Positions 16,704 to 25,373 are shown, numbered from the stretch's first letter. The stretch is 49,125 nt of DNA from Methanosarcina sp. MSH10X1 (GCF_004099695.1 NZ_SCHL01000022.1:1-49125), one strand, 5' to 3'. The notes: generated by a model not told the origin, from the sequence alone. Numbers and translations are program-made.

Positions 16704-17861
16704 TCAATTTAATTCTTCCAGTATGCCGATATTTTCTTTTTTTATGACGTTGCTGTAATTATTATATCCCAGAATACCCTCAATTTCATCGGTGTGGGCT
16801 CCTTTAATTTTAGTAAGTTCCTGAGAGGTGTAATCCGTGATTCCTTTCGCAAAAATCCTGCCTTCACACTCGAGTCTCACCACATCTCCCCGGTCAAAAG
16901 TTCCTTCGACTTCCACAATTCCTGCCGGAAGGAGGCTGTTTTTCCCCAGAACTGCAGCTTTTGCCCCTGCGTCCACGCGGACAGTGCCTGAAGCCCTTGC
17001 AAGAATGATCCAGCGGGCGCGGTTCTTCTGGATGTGCCTTTCAGCCAGGAAAAGGGTTCCTATTTCTTCCCCGGAAAGAGCTTTGAGAAGCACATCATTA
17101 ATTTCACTACTGGCAATCAGGACATAACAGCCTGCCATGCTGCAGATCTTTGCAGCTTTTATCTTGGTTCTCATCCCTCCTACACCCTTAAAGCTTGTAG
17201 GGTCGCCCCCATAACTTTCGATTTCAGGTGTAATTTTTTCCACAAGAGGAATGAGTCTGGCGTCACTGTGTGTCTTGGGATTCCTGTCAAAAAGACCGTC
17301 GATATCCGAAAGGATAATGAGGAGATCAGCATCAATTTTGCTTGCGACCATTGCGGAGAGCTTGTCATTATCTCCAAAGATGGCTTCAATCTCATTCGTA
17401 CACGTACAGTCGTTTTCGTTTATTATGGGAACTACCCCATATTCCAGAAGTGTAGATATACTGTTCCTCAGGTTCAGGTAGGATACCCGGTCAGAATAGA
17501 ATTCATAAGTAAGAAGGATCTGAGCGACTTTTATCCCATACTTTGAAAAGGCTTCGCTCCAGTACTGCATCAGGATACTCTGTCCCACAGCTGCCGCTGC
17601 CTGCCTTATGGGGATTTCACGAGGTTTTGGGGCAATGCCCAGTTCATAGAGCCCTACACCTATTGCCCCTGAACTTACCACAATTACTTCTTTTCCACGC
17701 CTTCGAAGCTCGGAGACCTGGGCTGCAATATTTTCCATAAAGGTAGGATCAATACTGCAATTTTCTTTTTTACTATCACAGTTTTGTTTTGTAATTGAGG
17801 AAGTACCGATTTTGATAACGATTTTATTAACTTCATTGAGAAATTCGTTTCTGTCTGTCAA
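16704..17861 (-). CDS. proB: Glutamate 5-kinase with PUA domain
   Basis: The 385-residue enzyme phosphorylates glutamate, the first step of proline synthesis. The amino-acid-kinase domain (residues 10-275) shows VIKIGTSSIT, VIVVSSGAIGVG, INENDCTCTNEIEAIFGDNDKLSAMVAS and SDIDGLFDRNPKTH; the C-terminal 80 residues (ARASGTVRVDAGAKAAVLGKNSLLPAGI ... GDVVRLECEGRIFAKGITDYTSQELTKIKG) are a PUA domain. Feedback inhibition by proline is known for the family. It follows proA on the same strand after a 137-base gap. Confidence 0.97.
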   Translation of the reverse strand: MTDRNEFLNEVNKIVIKIGTSSITKQNCDSKKENCSIDPTFMENIAAQVSELRRRGKEVIVVSSGAIGVGLYELGIAPKPREIPIRQAAAAVGQSILMQYWSEAFSKYGIKVAQILLTYEFYSDRVSYLNLRNSISTLLEYGVVPIINENDCTCTNEIEAIFGDNDKLSAMVASKIDADLLIILSDIDGLFDRNPKTHSDARLIPLVEKITPEIESYGGDPTSFKGVGGMRTKIKAAKICSMAGCYVLIASSEINDVLLKALSGEEIGTLFLAERHIQKNRARWIILARASGTVRVDAGAKAAVLGKNSLLPAGIVEVEGTFDRGDVVRLECEGRIFAKGITDYTSQELTKIKGAHTDEIEGILGYNNYSNVIKKENIGILEELN

Positions 17862-17998
17862 TCACAAGGCCTCATAAAGTATTTTGGAAGTTCAGCTGGA
17901 ATAAGCCGCAGCCGCAATCCGAACTTCCATCGCTTGCACTCAATTTGCGCTGGTATCTCAGTTTAGATATATAAATATATCACAAATGTCAACAGGTT

Positions 17999-19342
17999 TT
18001 AGTTTACATCTTCAAATTTAAGGTCAAGTTTCCTGTGCGTATAGGGCTTTGCATTCTCTCCTGCATAGTCTGCAACGACCTGCCCTTTCCCGAGCAAGAC
18101 ATATTTGTAGATCAGGAGGCCCTCCATGCCTACAGGCCCGCGGGAATGAATTTTGTTTGTGCTGATTCCGACCTCAGCCCCTTTCCCGTAACGATAACCG
18201 TCTGCAAAACGGGTTGAGGCGTTTACCATAACACTCGAAGAATCAACAAGCCCTGTGAATTCTTTTCTTCTTGAGGCATCCTCGGTTATTATCCCATCGG
18301 TATGGTGAGAACCGAAGGTGTTTATGTGGTCAATGGCTTCCTTTATAGTATCAACAAACTTCATCGAAAGAACGAGATCATTATATTCAAGGCTCCAGTC
18401 CTCTTCCTTAGCCTTTAAAAGAGGAGAAAGTCCTTCTTTTTTAAGCAGGGCATAACTGTCCTGATCACAGCGCAGTTCAACCCCTGCCCCAAGATACATT
18501 TCTGCCATCCTCGGAAGGAAGGATTCAGCAAGCTTACGGTTTACCAGAAGGGTTTCAATGGCATTGCAGACTGCAGGATACTGAACCTTGGCATCGAAGC
18601 AAACCTTCCAGGCTGTATTGAGGTCTGCATACTCATCCACGTAGATATGGCAGATTCCGCTTGTGTGCCCGAGTACCGGAATTTTCGTATTTTCCTGAAT
18701 AAACTTGACAAACTCATTTGAACCCCTGGGGATGAGGAGGTCTACGTAGGCGTCAAGGCTTAAAAGATCCATTATTTCCTCTCTGGTCTCCATAAGCTGG
18801 AATGCGCCTGCTGGCATGCCGTCTGTAGATTCTATGGCTTTTACAAGAATCTGGAAAATAGTGCGGTTGGACTCCCTGGCTTCGCTTCCGCCTTTGAAAA
18901 TGGTCGCGTTTCCGCTCTTAAGGCACAGAGACATAACCTGAGGCACCACATCAGGCCTGGATTCAAAGATAACCCCTATAAGCCCTATTGGGCAGCTCAC
19001 CTGGTAAAGGATGAGGTCTTTGTCCAGTTCAAGAGTTGATAGGGTATCCCCTACCGGGTCCTGGAGCTTAATTACATCTCTGATCCCTGTGATCATCCCA
19101 TCAATCTTTGAGTCATTTACTTTAAGCCGGTCTACAAGGGCTTGAGTTAGCTTTCCTTTATTTTTCAGTTCCGCTGCATATTCAAGATCTTTTGAGTTCG
19201 CATCCAGAATAGTTTTCCTTTCATCATCCAGAGCCTGAGCCATGGCTTCAAGCGCTCGGTTTTTTACTTCGGTACTTACACTGGAAAGTTCAATTGACGC
19301 TTTTTTTGCTTGAATTACTTTGGTTTTGATATCTTCAGCCAT
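17999..19342 (-). CDS. proA: Gamma-glutamyl phosphate reductase
   Basis: The 447-residue protein belongs to the aldehyde dehydrogenase superfamily and reduces gamma-glutamyl phosphate to glutamate semialdehyde. Landmarks are IGVIFESRPDVVPQVMSLCLKSGNATIFKGGSEA, DLLIPRGSNEFV, the catalytic Cys in KVQYPAVCNAIETLLV, and FGSHHTDGIITEDASRRKEF. With proB and proC in the same orientation it completes proline synthesis from glutamate in the order proA, proB, proC. Confidence 0.97.
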   Translation of the reverse strand: MAEDIKTKVIQAKKASIELSSVSTEVKNRALEAMAQALDDERKTILDANSKDLEYAAELKNKGKLTQALVDRLKVNDSKIDGMITGIRDVIKLQDPVGDTLSTLELDKDLILYQVSCPIGLIGVIFESRPDVVPQVMSLCLKSGNATIFKGGSEARESNRTIFQILVKAIESTDGMPAGAFQLMETREEIMDLLSLDAYVDLLIPRGSNEFVKFIQENTKIPVLGHTSGICHIYVDEYADLNTAWKVCFDAKVQYPAVCNAIETLLVNRKLAESFLPRMAEMYLGAGVELRCDQDSYALLKKEGLSPLLKAKEEDWSLEYNDLVLSMKFVDTIKEAIDHINTFGSHHTDGIITEDASRRKEFTGLVDSSSVMVNASTRFADGYRYGKGAEVGISTNKIHSRGPVGMEGLLIYKYVLLGKGQVVADYAGENAKPYTHRKLDLKFEDVN

Positions 19343-20231
19343 ATGATCACCGTCTGATATGACGACTTTTGAATGCCACGGTTTGATAACCGGGCAGCCA
19401 AATTGTTAGTTATGCCAAAATTTGCAGAGAGGATTCAACATTTAAATAGGGAGATTCAGTATTATTTGATACCGTATATAAGTAATGAAGCTCGTTATTA
19501 AATTGCGGGTAATGGATCTTACTATTGAATTATAATAATCCTATTATTGAATTATAATAATCCTACTATTGAATGATAATAATCCTATTATTGAATTATA
19601 ATAATCCTACTATTGAATGATAATAATCCTATTATTGAATGATAAGTATTGGGTCAGGTATTGGAGGATTAAGTACTGAATTTAGACTGAATTTGAATTA
19701 AACTAAAGCTAATTTTTTCATTTAACCTTGAGGGTACATTCATAATTTAAAGATGAATTAATTCTTCCCGCTGCACCAGAAATAAGCATGAAAGAAAAGA
19801 AGGAAAACATCTCTTAATATTTTTTAATAACTTTCTGTACACTGCTTCGATATAAGATAAAGTCAGGTTCTAAATAAAAGATACCGTCTTATCAAGTAAC
19901 TGGTAGTTACGTTACTAATAACTGAGAAGGTTTAATCGCAAATTTTTATCTAATGATTTATTCATGAAGCGTAATTTATAGAATGTTTTTATCAGGTTAT
20001 GTAAAAAATGGTCTTAGCTTATTAAATCTTAGATTTAACCATATAAAAAATACACATTAACTTTTATTGGCCCAATATACTGGATAAAGTTAGTCTTACA
20101 TTAATTTTGTTGGAGCGGGAAACTAATGATGCCATCTTACAGAATTCACTCCTCCAGTTTATGTTAAAAGGAGAACAGAATTTGTAAAAAGCCCGGCAAA
20201 AGTGAGACTCAAAAAGCTTTCTTAATGATAG
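19343..20231. other. Long AT-rich gap upstream of proA
   Basis: About 890 bases with no supportable gene. It contains the 22-bp tandem array at 19523-19654 and runs of A/T. The proA promoter should lie near its left end, but no single TATA box stands out. Two short open stretches near 20130-20220 lack starts and conserved features. Confidence 0.4.
19523..19654. repeat. 22-bp tandem repeat array, six copies
   Basis: Units begin at 19523, 19545, 19567, 19589, 19611 and 19633, an exact 22-bp period. The unit reads TATTGAATTATAATAATCCTAT with T/G at one site and A/T at another, and the variants alternate (T, T, G, T, G, G types). It lies about 180 bases upstream of proA. The near-perfect periodicity, two helical turns, could place identical protein sites on one DNA face, but a simple minisatellite is equally possible. 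Confidence 0.85.
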
Positions 20232-20558
20232 ATATTATTTCAAAACGAATATATATACGATGAATATAACTATAGAATACGCGATTCTATTATCTGGAAG
20301 CGCATACTACATCTGAAAAAAGAAATTGCAGAGCACCCTTATAATTTTTTAAGTTCTCTTGCAGAAGAGAGATCAGATTTTGCAGTCCAGGGGCCAAAGC
20401 ATTTACAGCGCCTTAAAAGTGATTAAAAGGCCGTAAGAGACAGGAAATACCCGAAAAGCCTGGCTGTTCAGCATCTCTCATACACAAAGATTATTATAGG
20501 GGTACATCTATATCGAAATGGGGATAACTTCAGTATATTGGTGGTGTGTAAAAAATGA
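20232..20558 (+). pseudogene. Possible decayed gene upstream of DUF356
   Basis: One frame is open over 109 codons except for a single TAA at 20424-20426. The first part reads RIRDSIIWKRILHLKKEIAEHPYNFLSSLAEERSD-like sequence, the second part has VRDRKYPKSLAVQHLSYTK and ends with TGA overlapping the ATG of DUF356 as ATGA, a usual operon junction. There is no ATG, GTG or TTG start in the first part. A strong BRE/TATA (CGAATATATATAC, 20246-20258) lies inside the frame, so transcription would begin near 20283. No family is recognised; chance openness is an alternative. Confidence 0.3.
20246..20258 (+). promoter_or_regulatory. Strong BRE/TATA for the DUF356 transcript
   Basis: AAAACGAATATATATAC is a close match to the archaeal BRE and TATA consensus. 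It predicts a transcript start near 20283 and so a leader of about 270 bases before the DUF356 ATG. Confidence 0.5.
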
Positions 20559-20971
20559 AATCATTCGCATTAGTCCGGGCAGACGACTCGGATAAAGTAA
20601 AAATAGTCTTACATGATTTAGAACGATACGGACATATTCAATTTTCAGCTACTCCAAAATGCATAGAACCAAACTATGCTGATGAGCTTCTTGTTAGTGT
20701 AATGGGCGTATCCCTCAAGTCAAAATGTAACTCTGCGGCACTGGTGGAGCTGAATAATCATGCAGGGGCAGCAATTAGCAGGCTGAAGAAAATCCATCCT
20801 CCTGCCCATATAATCATTATCAGTCCAAGACACAAAATGTTTGAAGAACTGGCTGGCAAGTTTCCAAAATATCCGGAATTTGACCGAACATTTAACCATC
20901 AGAAGGGTCCACAAAATATGGAGATTATTCAGGAGAAAGGAGAACCTTCCAATCCGATGCATAAAGAGTGA
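20555..20971 (+). CDS. DUF356 protein of methanogens
   Basis: The 138-residue protein begins MKSFALVRADDSDKVKIVLHDLERYGHIQFSATPKCIEPNYADELLVSVMGVSLKSKC, the pattern of the DUF356 family found in methanogenic archaea. A C-terminal region after residue 100 (RTFNHQKGPQNMEIIQEKGEPSNPMHKE) is polar and variable. No enzymatic motif is visible and the family function is unknown. GGTGGTG lies just upstream of the ATG. It has no same-strand partner; the genes to its right are on the other strand. Confidence 0.8.
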   Translation: MKSFALVRADDSDKVKIVLHDLERYGHIQFSATPKCIEPNYADELLVSVMGVSLKSKCNSAALVELNNHAGAAISRLKKIHPPAHIIIISPRHKMFEELAGKFPKYPEFDRTFNHQKGPQNMEIIQEKGEPSNPMHKE

Positions 20972-21077
20972 AAGCAACTTTGCCAATTATCAATAATAAC
21001 TTTGAGAGGAATATCTATTTTTGTTTTTAAAGTTAACCTTCAAAGTTAACCTTAAAACTTTTTTTAATACAGGTTTA

Positions 21078-21506
21078 TTAAAAATCCTGCTTTGAGCAGG
21101 AACCGGTCTTTAATCTAAGTCTCGAAACATAGGTATACAGGCTTTCTACATCTTTAATTTCTTTCTGAGAGATCAGCCTGAGTTTGTTTCGGATCTCAAG
21201 CTCGGGCTTCAGACCAAAACTCTCGAAATATCCTGAAAGCTTTACAGCCAGCAGGTCGCCCCGTCGGTCCCAGTCAGTTAATATAACTACCTCGCAGCCA
21301 AGCTGGGAAATCCTCTCTGAGAAATTGAAAAGAGAATGCCGGGTTGCAAGTTCAAAATTGCCTTCAATTCCAAGCCTTTTCAGTGAAAGAACATCTCTTT
21401 TTCCTTCAACAATGATAATTGCTCCTCTTAATGAATATTCAGAGAGCTCGGAGAGCAGTTCTTCAATTCTTTCAAGCCTTTTTCTGTAGATTTCAATATC
21501 AGTCAC
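21078..21506 (-). CDS. Small Toprim-domain protein (UPF0292-like)
   Basis: A 142-residue archaeal protein built around a Toprim fold: [26 protein letters not shown] contains the conserved Glu, and [18 protein letters not shown] the DxD pair, with a C-terminal [16 protein letters not shown]. Toprim domains coordinate Mg2+ in primases, topoisomerases and RNase M5-type nucleases, so a nuclease or nucleotidyl-transfer role is likely. GTG 21506 (start [17 protein letters not shown]) matches the family better than GTG 21551, which would add 15 unusual residues; neither has a strong ribosome-binding site. It follows the DUF167 gene on the same strand. Confidence 0.85.
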   Translation of the reverse strand: MTDIEIYRKRLERIEELLSELSEYSLRGAIIIVEGKRDVLSLKRLGIEGNFELATRHSLFNFSERISQLGCEVVILTDWDRRGDLLAVKLSGYFESFGLKPELEIRNKLRLISQKEIKDVESLYTYVSRLRLKTGSCSKQDF

Positions 21507-21657
21507 GTTGTCTGCAACCCTGTTATTAATTTGGATTTTAAAGAACTGCACTTTTGGAAAAACTGCAGTTTACCTTTCAGGAGAGGAAAAATTTACTTTT
21601 AAAATCCGGTTCTTACTCAAATCCTTTATTAAAATTCTGGGTACTTAAATTCCTGTT

Positions 21658-21975
21658 TTATTTCTTTAAACGGGCTCCAAAAATTGAAATCGCCTGTTGA
21701 TATGAGACTCCTTTTAACAACAATGATTTCTTACTGTTCGTTGCCCCGCTATTTATAAGAATATCAGAACTGCTAATTCCGAAGAGTTCGGCAAGGCATT
21801 CAACCAACTGCTCGTTTGCCTTTCCTTTCTGGGCATTTTTTGTTAGTTTTACTTCAATTCTTTTGCGCCATTCGTTATAACCGCTCGGAACCGAGACTGA
21901 CCTGGAACCGGGAGTGACTTCGATATCAATAATTATACCAGAACCCAGATCTTTGATTGCCTCTTCAAAAGACAT
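21658..21975 (-). CDS. DUF167/YggU-family protein (UPF0235)
   Basis: The 105-residue protein shows the DUF167 plan: a strand pair IIIDIEVTPGSRSVSVPSGYNEWRKRIEVKLT, the conserved AQKGKANEQLVECLAELFGISSSDILINSGATNSKKSLLLKGV. Family members are small alpha/beta proteins of unknown function conserved in all domains. AAGGT lies eight bases before ATG. It is the first gene of a likely two-gene unit with the Toprim protein 150 bases downstream. Confidence 0.92.
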   Translation of the reverse strand: MSFEEAIKDLGSGIIIDIEVTPGSRSVSVPSGYNEWRKRIEVKLTKNAQKGKANEQLVECLAELFGISSSDILINSGATNSKKSLLLKGVSYQQAISIFGARLKK

Positions 21976-22155
21976 ATGTTTTACCTTTCTGGAAGTATTC
22001 TATAAATCAATAACTAATCGACCTGCAAAAGCAAAGAATAGGAAATGAGAAGTTTATAAGATGGAATAAAAAATTTCCAATAGGATTTAAGACAAAATAT
22101 AGATTAATTGTTCAAAGAATATGTAAACAAGAGTTTTAAAATCAGCAGAGAATAG

Positions 22156-22330
22156 TGCTGTAGCCCGGGCGCACTAACTCCGAAAGTTCATCCTCTGGTT
22201 ATCCGCAGTCACTTTCAGTTACCCTCGTGCCGGGCAGTATCACACTATTGATGTACCGCATTGGGGTTGTCTATACACTCACAGTCAGGATTTTCCATTA
22301 TCTCGTGCAAGGACCTATACAATGCGACGA
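22156..22330 (-). ncRNA. Candidate two-hairpin H/ACA guide RNA
   Basis: On the minus strand hairpin 1 begins with a 9-bp lower stem, GTCGCATTG (22328-22320) with CAATGCGGT (22263-22255), counting two G-T wobbles, directly followed by ACA (22254-22252). The 3' guide AACCC lies exactly 14 nt from ACA, the archaeal H/ACA rule, and UGA-rich internal loops fit a kink-turn. Hairpin 2 has GCCCGG/CCGGGC at its base, TAACT/AGTTA and GAAAGT/ACTTTC above, a UGA...GAUGA kink-turn-like loop, and ends C-T-ACA-GCA (ACA 22161-22159). A TATA box sits at the right distance to start the RNA at about 22330. H/ACA RNAs guide uridine to pseudouridine conversion with Cbf5, Nop10, Gar1 and L7Ae. Confidence 0.65.
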
Positions 22331-22352
22331 AGCCATATTATATACATACTAA

Positions 22353-22368
22353 TATATAAAAATATCGG
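22353..22368 (-). promoter_or_regulatory. BRE/TATA promoter for the H/ACA-like RNA
   Basis: Minus-strand CCGATATTTTTATATA gives a BRE followed by TTTATATA (22360-22353). The expected start is 24-28 bases downstream, about 22330, within two or three bases of the first paired base of hairpin 1. There is no reading frame to explain a promoter here. Confidence 0.6.
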
Positions 22369-22659
22369 AGAGCAATAGATTCACTCTACTGCATAAATAA
22401 TTATAAGATACATTTATAGTAAAAACTCATTTCTCTTAAGAAAAAATGATTTCTACTGTAACCGCAATAGATACGGCATGGGAGTACGGAAAGGTGACCT
22501 GGAGAAAATACAGGGCTGATTGCAAAATTACAGAATCTGTTGCTCATTCATTAAAAAGGATTCAAAAATGAAAAAATGCCTCAGTAATCTTATCTTCAAA
22601 AAGACTACATCTTCAAACAAATTGTTTAAATAATAAAATCTGAAGGAAAACTTAAAAAC

Positions 22660-22667
22660 TTATATAC
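22660..22667 (+). promoter_or_regulatory. TATA box for the amidohydrolase operon
   Basis: ACTTATATACT lies about 70 bases upstream of the ATG at 22733, predicting a transcript start near 22687 and a short leader. The stretch 22370-22650 shows no supported gene. Confidence 0.5.
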
Positions 22668-22732
22668 TATGTTTATGTTTGCTCTTCCGCAAACTGAGCA
22701 CAGGCATTTAGCGAATACCAGAGGTGCGTATT

Positions 22733-23842
22733 ATGTACGGCACTGAACAGATAATTTCCGGGACAATTATCGCAGGCTCCGAGCTGGAACCTGTCGAAGG
22801 TTATGTATGCATAAAGAGAGGAGTAATTACGGAGGTTGGAGAGGAGCGTACACATTCTACCAACATAATAGCTCCCTGTTTTGTCAATGCTCACACCCAC
22901 CTCGGAGATTCGGTATTCAAGGATCCTCCTCTGGGAAAAGTTTCCGGATATCGGACTCAAAGAGACCTGGATGCACTTGTAAAACCTCCTGATGGATTAA
23001 AGCACAGAATTCTAAGAGAAACGCCATACAAAACCCTGATAGAATGCATGAGAAGGTCTCTACTGGATATGATAGAAACCGGAACTTGTGCCTTTGCGGA
23101 TTTCAGGGAAGGGGGGGTTGTGGGAGTAGCAGCCCTGAATAAAGCTCTTGAAGGACTTAAACTTCATTCCATGGTACTGGGTAGACCTGCTGAGCCTGAA
23201 CTGCCTCTTCAGGTAGTACTGGCTGAAGTAAGAAGAACTCTTCTGCATTCAAATGGACTCGGAATGAGCGGGACGAACGACCTTGATCTCGGACTACTGG
23301 AAAATATTGCTGCCTGCACACGGCAGTATAAAAAATTCTTCGCAATACATGCCGGAGAAAAAGATACTAGCGATATAGAAAAAGCATTATCGCTCAAACC
23401 TGATCTCCTGATTCATTTGACAAATGCTACGAAAAGGGATCTTGAGTACGTGGCTGATGCAAAGATTCCGGTTGTTGTCTGTCCCAGATCTAACCTTATT
23501 ACAGGAGCCGGAATGCCGCCTATTGCCGAGATGCTGGAAACCGGAATAAGAGTTGCGGCAGGCACGGATAATGTAATGTTAAATTCTGTAAATATGTTTG
23601 CTGAAATGGAATTTATGTCAAAGATTTTCTCTATTGATGATAGGCAAGTATTTAAAATTTGCACACTTAATGGTTCTTTTGTAATGGGGCCTGATTCTAC
23701 TGGTTCGATACAAAAGGGGAATAAAGCTAATATCATGATCCTGAATGGAAATTCAAATAATCTTGCAGGGATAAAGAACCCCATAAGTGGAATCACAAGG
23801 CGGGCAAGACCCGATGATATACTATCGGTACTTCATTCGTAA
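22733..23842 (+). CDS. Amidohydrolase-family deaminase (TrzN/SAH-deaminase-like)
   Basis: The 369-residue metal-dependent hydrolase has the metal-binding motif NAHTHLGD, a conserved His in FAIHAGE, another metal His region LIHLTNAT, VVVCPRSN and the late Asp in AAGTDNVMLN; the C-terminal strand is TGSIQKGNKANIMILNG. This is the chlorohydrolase/guanine- and adenosine-deaminase branch of the superfamily. It lacks a clear marker for one substrate; a purine or aminohydrolase role is inferred. ATG 22733 is chosen because GAGGTG lies at 22721-22726. The UspA gene starts 18 bases after its stop, suggesting one operon. Confidence 0.85.
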   Translation: MYGTEQIISGTIIAGSELEPVEGYVCIKRGVITEVGEERTHSTNIIAPCFVNAHTHLGDSVFKDPPLGKVSGYRTQRDLDALVKPPDGLKHRILRETPYKTLIECMRRSLLDMIETGTCAFADFREGGVVGVAALNKALEGLKLHSMVLGRPAEPELPLQVVLAEVRRTLLHSNGLGMSGTNDLDLGLLENIAACTRQYKKFFAIHAGEKDTSDIEKALSLKPDLLIHLTNATKRDLEYVADAKIPVVVCPRSNLITGAGMPPIAEMLETGIRVAAGTDNVMLNSVNMFAEMEFMSKIFSIDDRQVFKICTLNGSFVMGPDSTGSIQKGNKANIMILNGNSNNLAGIKNPISGITRRARPDDILSVLHS

Positions 23843-23860
23843 AGCAAATGGAGAACAAAT

Positions 23861-24313
23861 ATGGTGAGCGAATTTTACCGGAATATAGTGATTGCAACAG
23901 ACGGATCCGAGAACAGCCAGAGAGCTGTATCTTACGGTATTGAGATTGCTAAACTCAGCGGAGCCACGGTTCACGCTCTTTACGTAGTAGATACAACTTC
24001 TTTTTCCTCAATACCTATGGATGCGGGCTGGGAAGCAATGTATGAAACCCTGAGAAGGGAGGGGGAGAAAGCCATCTCCGAGGTTAAGAAACGCGGAGAG
24101 GTCTCAGGGGTTGAAGTAAGAGAAGTTCTACTGGAAGGCCATCCAAGCAATGAGATTACAGATTTTGCAGAGAACAATAGTGCTGACCTGATAGTTGTAG
24201 GCACCCTCGGTAAAACAGGGCTCGACAGATTTCTGATGGGAAGCGTTGCAGAGAAAGTAGTAAGAGGCTCAAAAGTCCCGGTCCTGGTAGTCCGGAGTGA
24301 AAAACAGAGTTAA
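23861..24313 (+). CDS. Universal stress protein, UspA family
   Basis: The 150-residue protein has the Usp alpha/beta fold: NIVIATDGSENSQRAVSYGIEIA at the start and the ATP-binding motif VVGTLGKTGLDRFLMGSVAEKVVRGSKVPVLVVR (G-x2-G-x9-G-S/T) near the end, so it probably binds ATP. A short helical insert (DAGWEAMYETLRREGEKAISEVKK) is normal. GGAG lies a few bases upstream. It lies between the amidohydrolase and a four-CBS protein, another adenine-nucleotide-binding family. Confidence 0.95.
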   Translation: MVSEFYRNIVIATDGSENSQRAVSYGIEIAKLSGATVHALYVVDTTSFSSIPMDAGWEAMYETLRREGEKAISEVKKRGEVSGVEVREVLLEGHPSNEITDFAENNSADLIVVGTLGKTGLDRFLMGSVAEKVVRGSKVPVLVVRSEKQS

Positions 24314-24398
24314 GACTTTCTGTCAACTGGAAGCCTTTTGAGAATAGAGATATAGAGAAAGAAAACCAGGATTCAGAATATACAAAGGTGTAGATAGC

Positions 24399-25253
24399 AT
24401 GCCAAAAAACATCTTTATTGAAGATATCATGGTAAGGGACGTAGCAAGTGCAACCCTTCCAGGTTCAAGGGACGAGGTTCTTAAAATTCTTAAGAACAAA
24501 CACATCTCAGGAGTTCCGGTACTTAAAGATTCCAAAGTAGTAGGAATCGTAACCAGGACAAACCTCTTACAGAACCCTGAAGAAGAACAACTGGCTCTTC
24601 TAATGACACGGGATCCGATAACAATATCTTCCGGATCGGATTTGCAAACCGCAGCAAGACTGCTTCTTGAACACGGCATCAGAAGGCTTCCTGTAGTAGA
24701 TGACGGAAAGCTTGTAGGGCTTGTTACCGTGGCAGATGTTGTGGGCACGATCGCAGACATGAACATCGATATTCCGATAAAGGACTATGTAGAGAAGGAA
24801 GTCGTTGCGATTTACAGTGAGACCCCCCTGCCTGTTGTCGCCAGGATTATGGAGCTTTCAGCCGTCAAAGCTGTCCCTGTACTTGATGCGGGCCTTGAGC
24901 TCGTAGGAATAATCTCGGATAGAGACGTTATAGCTGCTAGCATAATTGAAGACAGTGTAGAGATGTCAGACATGTCTTCAGGTCTGGATGACGATGCCTG
25001 GACCTGGGAATCAATGCGAGACACCATGAGCATCTATTACAGTGTGTCAAGGATAAAGGTTCCCAACCTGATCGGAAGCGATATAATGATCCGAGAGCCA
25101 ATCACAGCCACATATATTGCATCTGTCAGTGACTGTGCACGAAAGATGAAGCGAAACAGGATTGATCAGATTCCAATTATCAACTCAAACCGCAAGCTTC
25201 AGGGGCTTTTGAGGGATCATGATCTTCTTAAACCTCTGATAGAAATCGAGTAA
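24399..25253 (+). CDS. Four-CBS-domain protein
   Basis: The 284-residue protein consists only of CBS motifs, at about residues 8-58 (VRDVASATLPGS... GVPVL...VVGIVT), 66-118 (MTRDPITISSGS...RRLPVVDDGKLVGLVTVADV), 127-181 (EVVAIYSETPLP...VPVLDAG-LVGIISDRDV) and 225-281 (MIREPITATYI...QIPIINSNRKLQGLLRDHDLL). Pairs of CBS motifs form adenine-nucleotide or S-adenosylmethionine-binding modules. A 40-residue linker with acidic residues and tryptophan separates domains 3 and 4. No effector domain is attached, so it probably regulates a partner. AGGTG precedes ATG. Confidence 0.93.
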   Translation: MPKNIFIEDIMVRDVASATLPGSRDEVLKILKNKHISGVPVLKDSKVVGIVTRTNLLQNPEEEQLALLMTRDPITISSGSDLQTAARLLLEHGIRRLPVVDDGKLVGLVTVADVVGTIADMNIDIPIKDYVEKEVVAIYSETPLPVVARIMELSAVKAVPVLDAGLELVGIISDRDVIAASIIEDSVEMSDMSSGLDDDAWTWESMRDTMSIYYSVSRIKVPNLIGSDIMIREPITATYIASVSDCARKMKRNRIDQIPIINSNRKLQGLLRDHDLLKPLIEIE

Positions 25254-25284
25254 ACTCAATTTAACAACCCGCTTCTGAAAAATT

Positions 25285-25320
25285 GTTAAATCTTTTAACG
25301 TAACCGTTAAACCTTTTAAC
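25285..25320. promoter_or_regulatory. Two tandem palindromes, operator-like
   Basis: GTTAAATCTTTTAAC (25285-25299) and GTTAAACCTTTTAAC (25306-25320) are each perfect 15-bp palindromes around a 3-base centre, spaced 21 bp, two helical turns apart. They lie about 110 bases upstream of the riboflavin-pathway reductase and 30 bases after the CBS stop. Their form suggests two dimer sites of one DNA-binding protein. Confidence 0.5.
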
Positions 25321-25373
25321 ATAAGCGAAAAAGGAATTAAGAGACATTAAATTTCTCAGAAATTTTTCCTTCA

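Noticed and set aside
19343-20231. Possible CRISPR-like array in the 22-bp repeats
   Set aside because: Units are directly contiguous with no unique spacers and no cas genes are near.
22446-22571. 41-codon reading frame upstream of the amidohydrolase
   Set aside because: No ribosome-binding site, no recognisable family and ordinary length for chance in AT-rich DNA.
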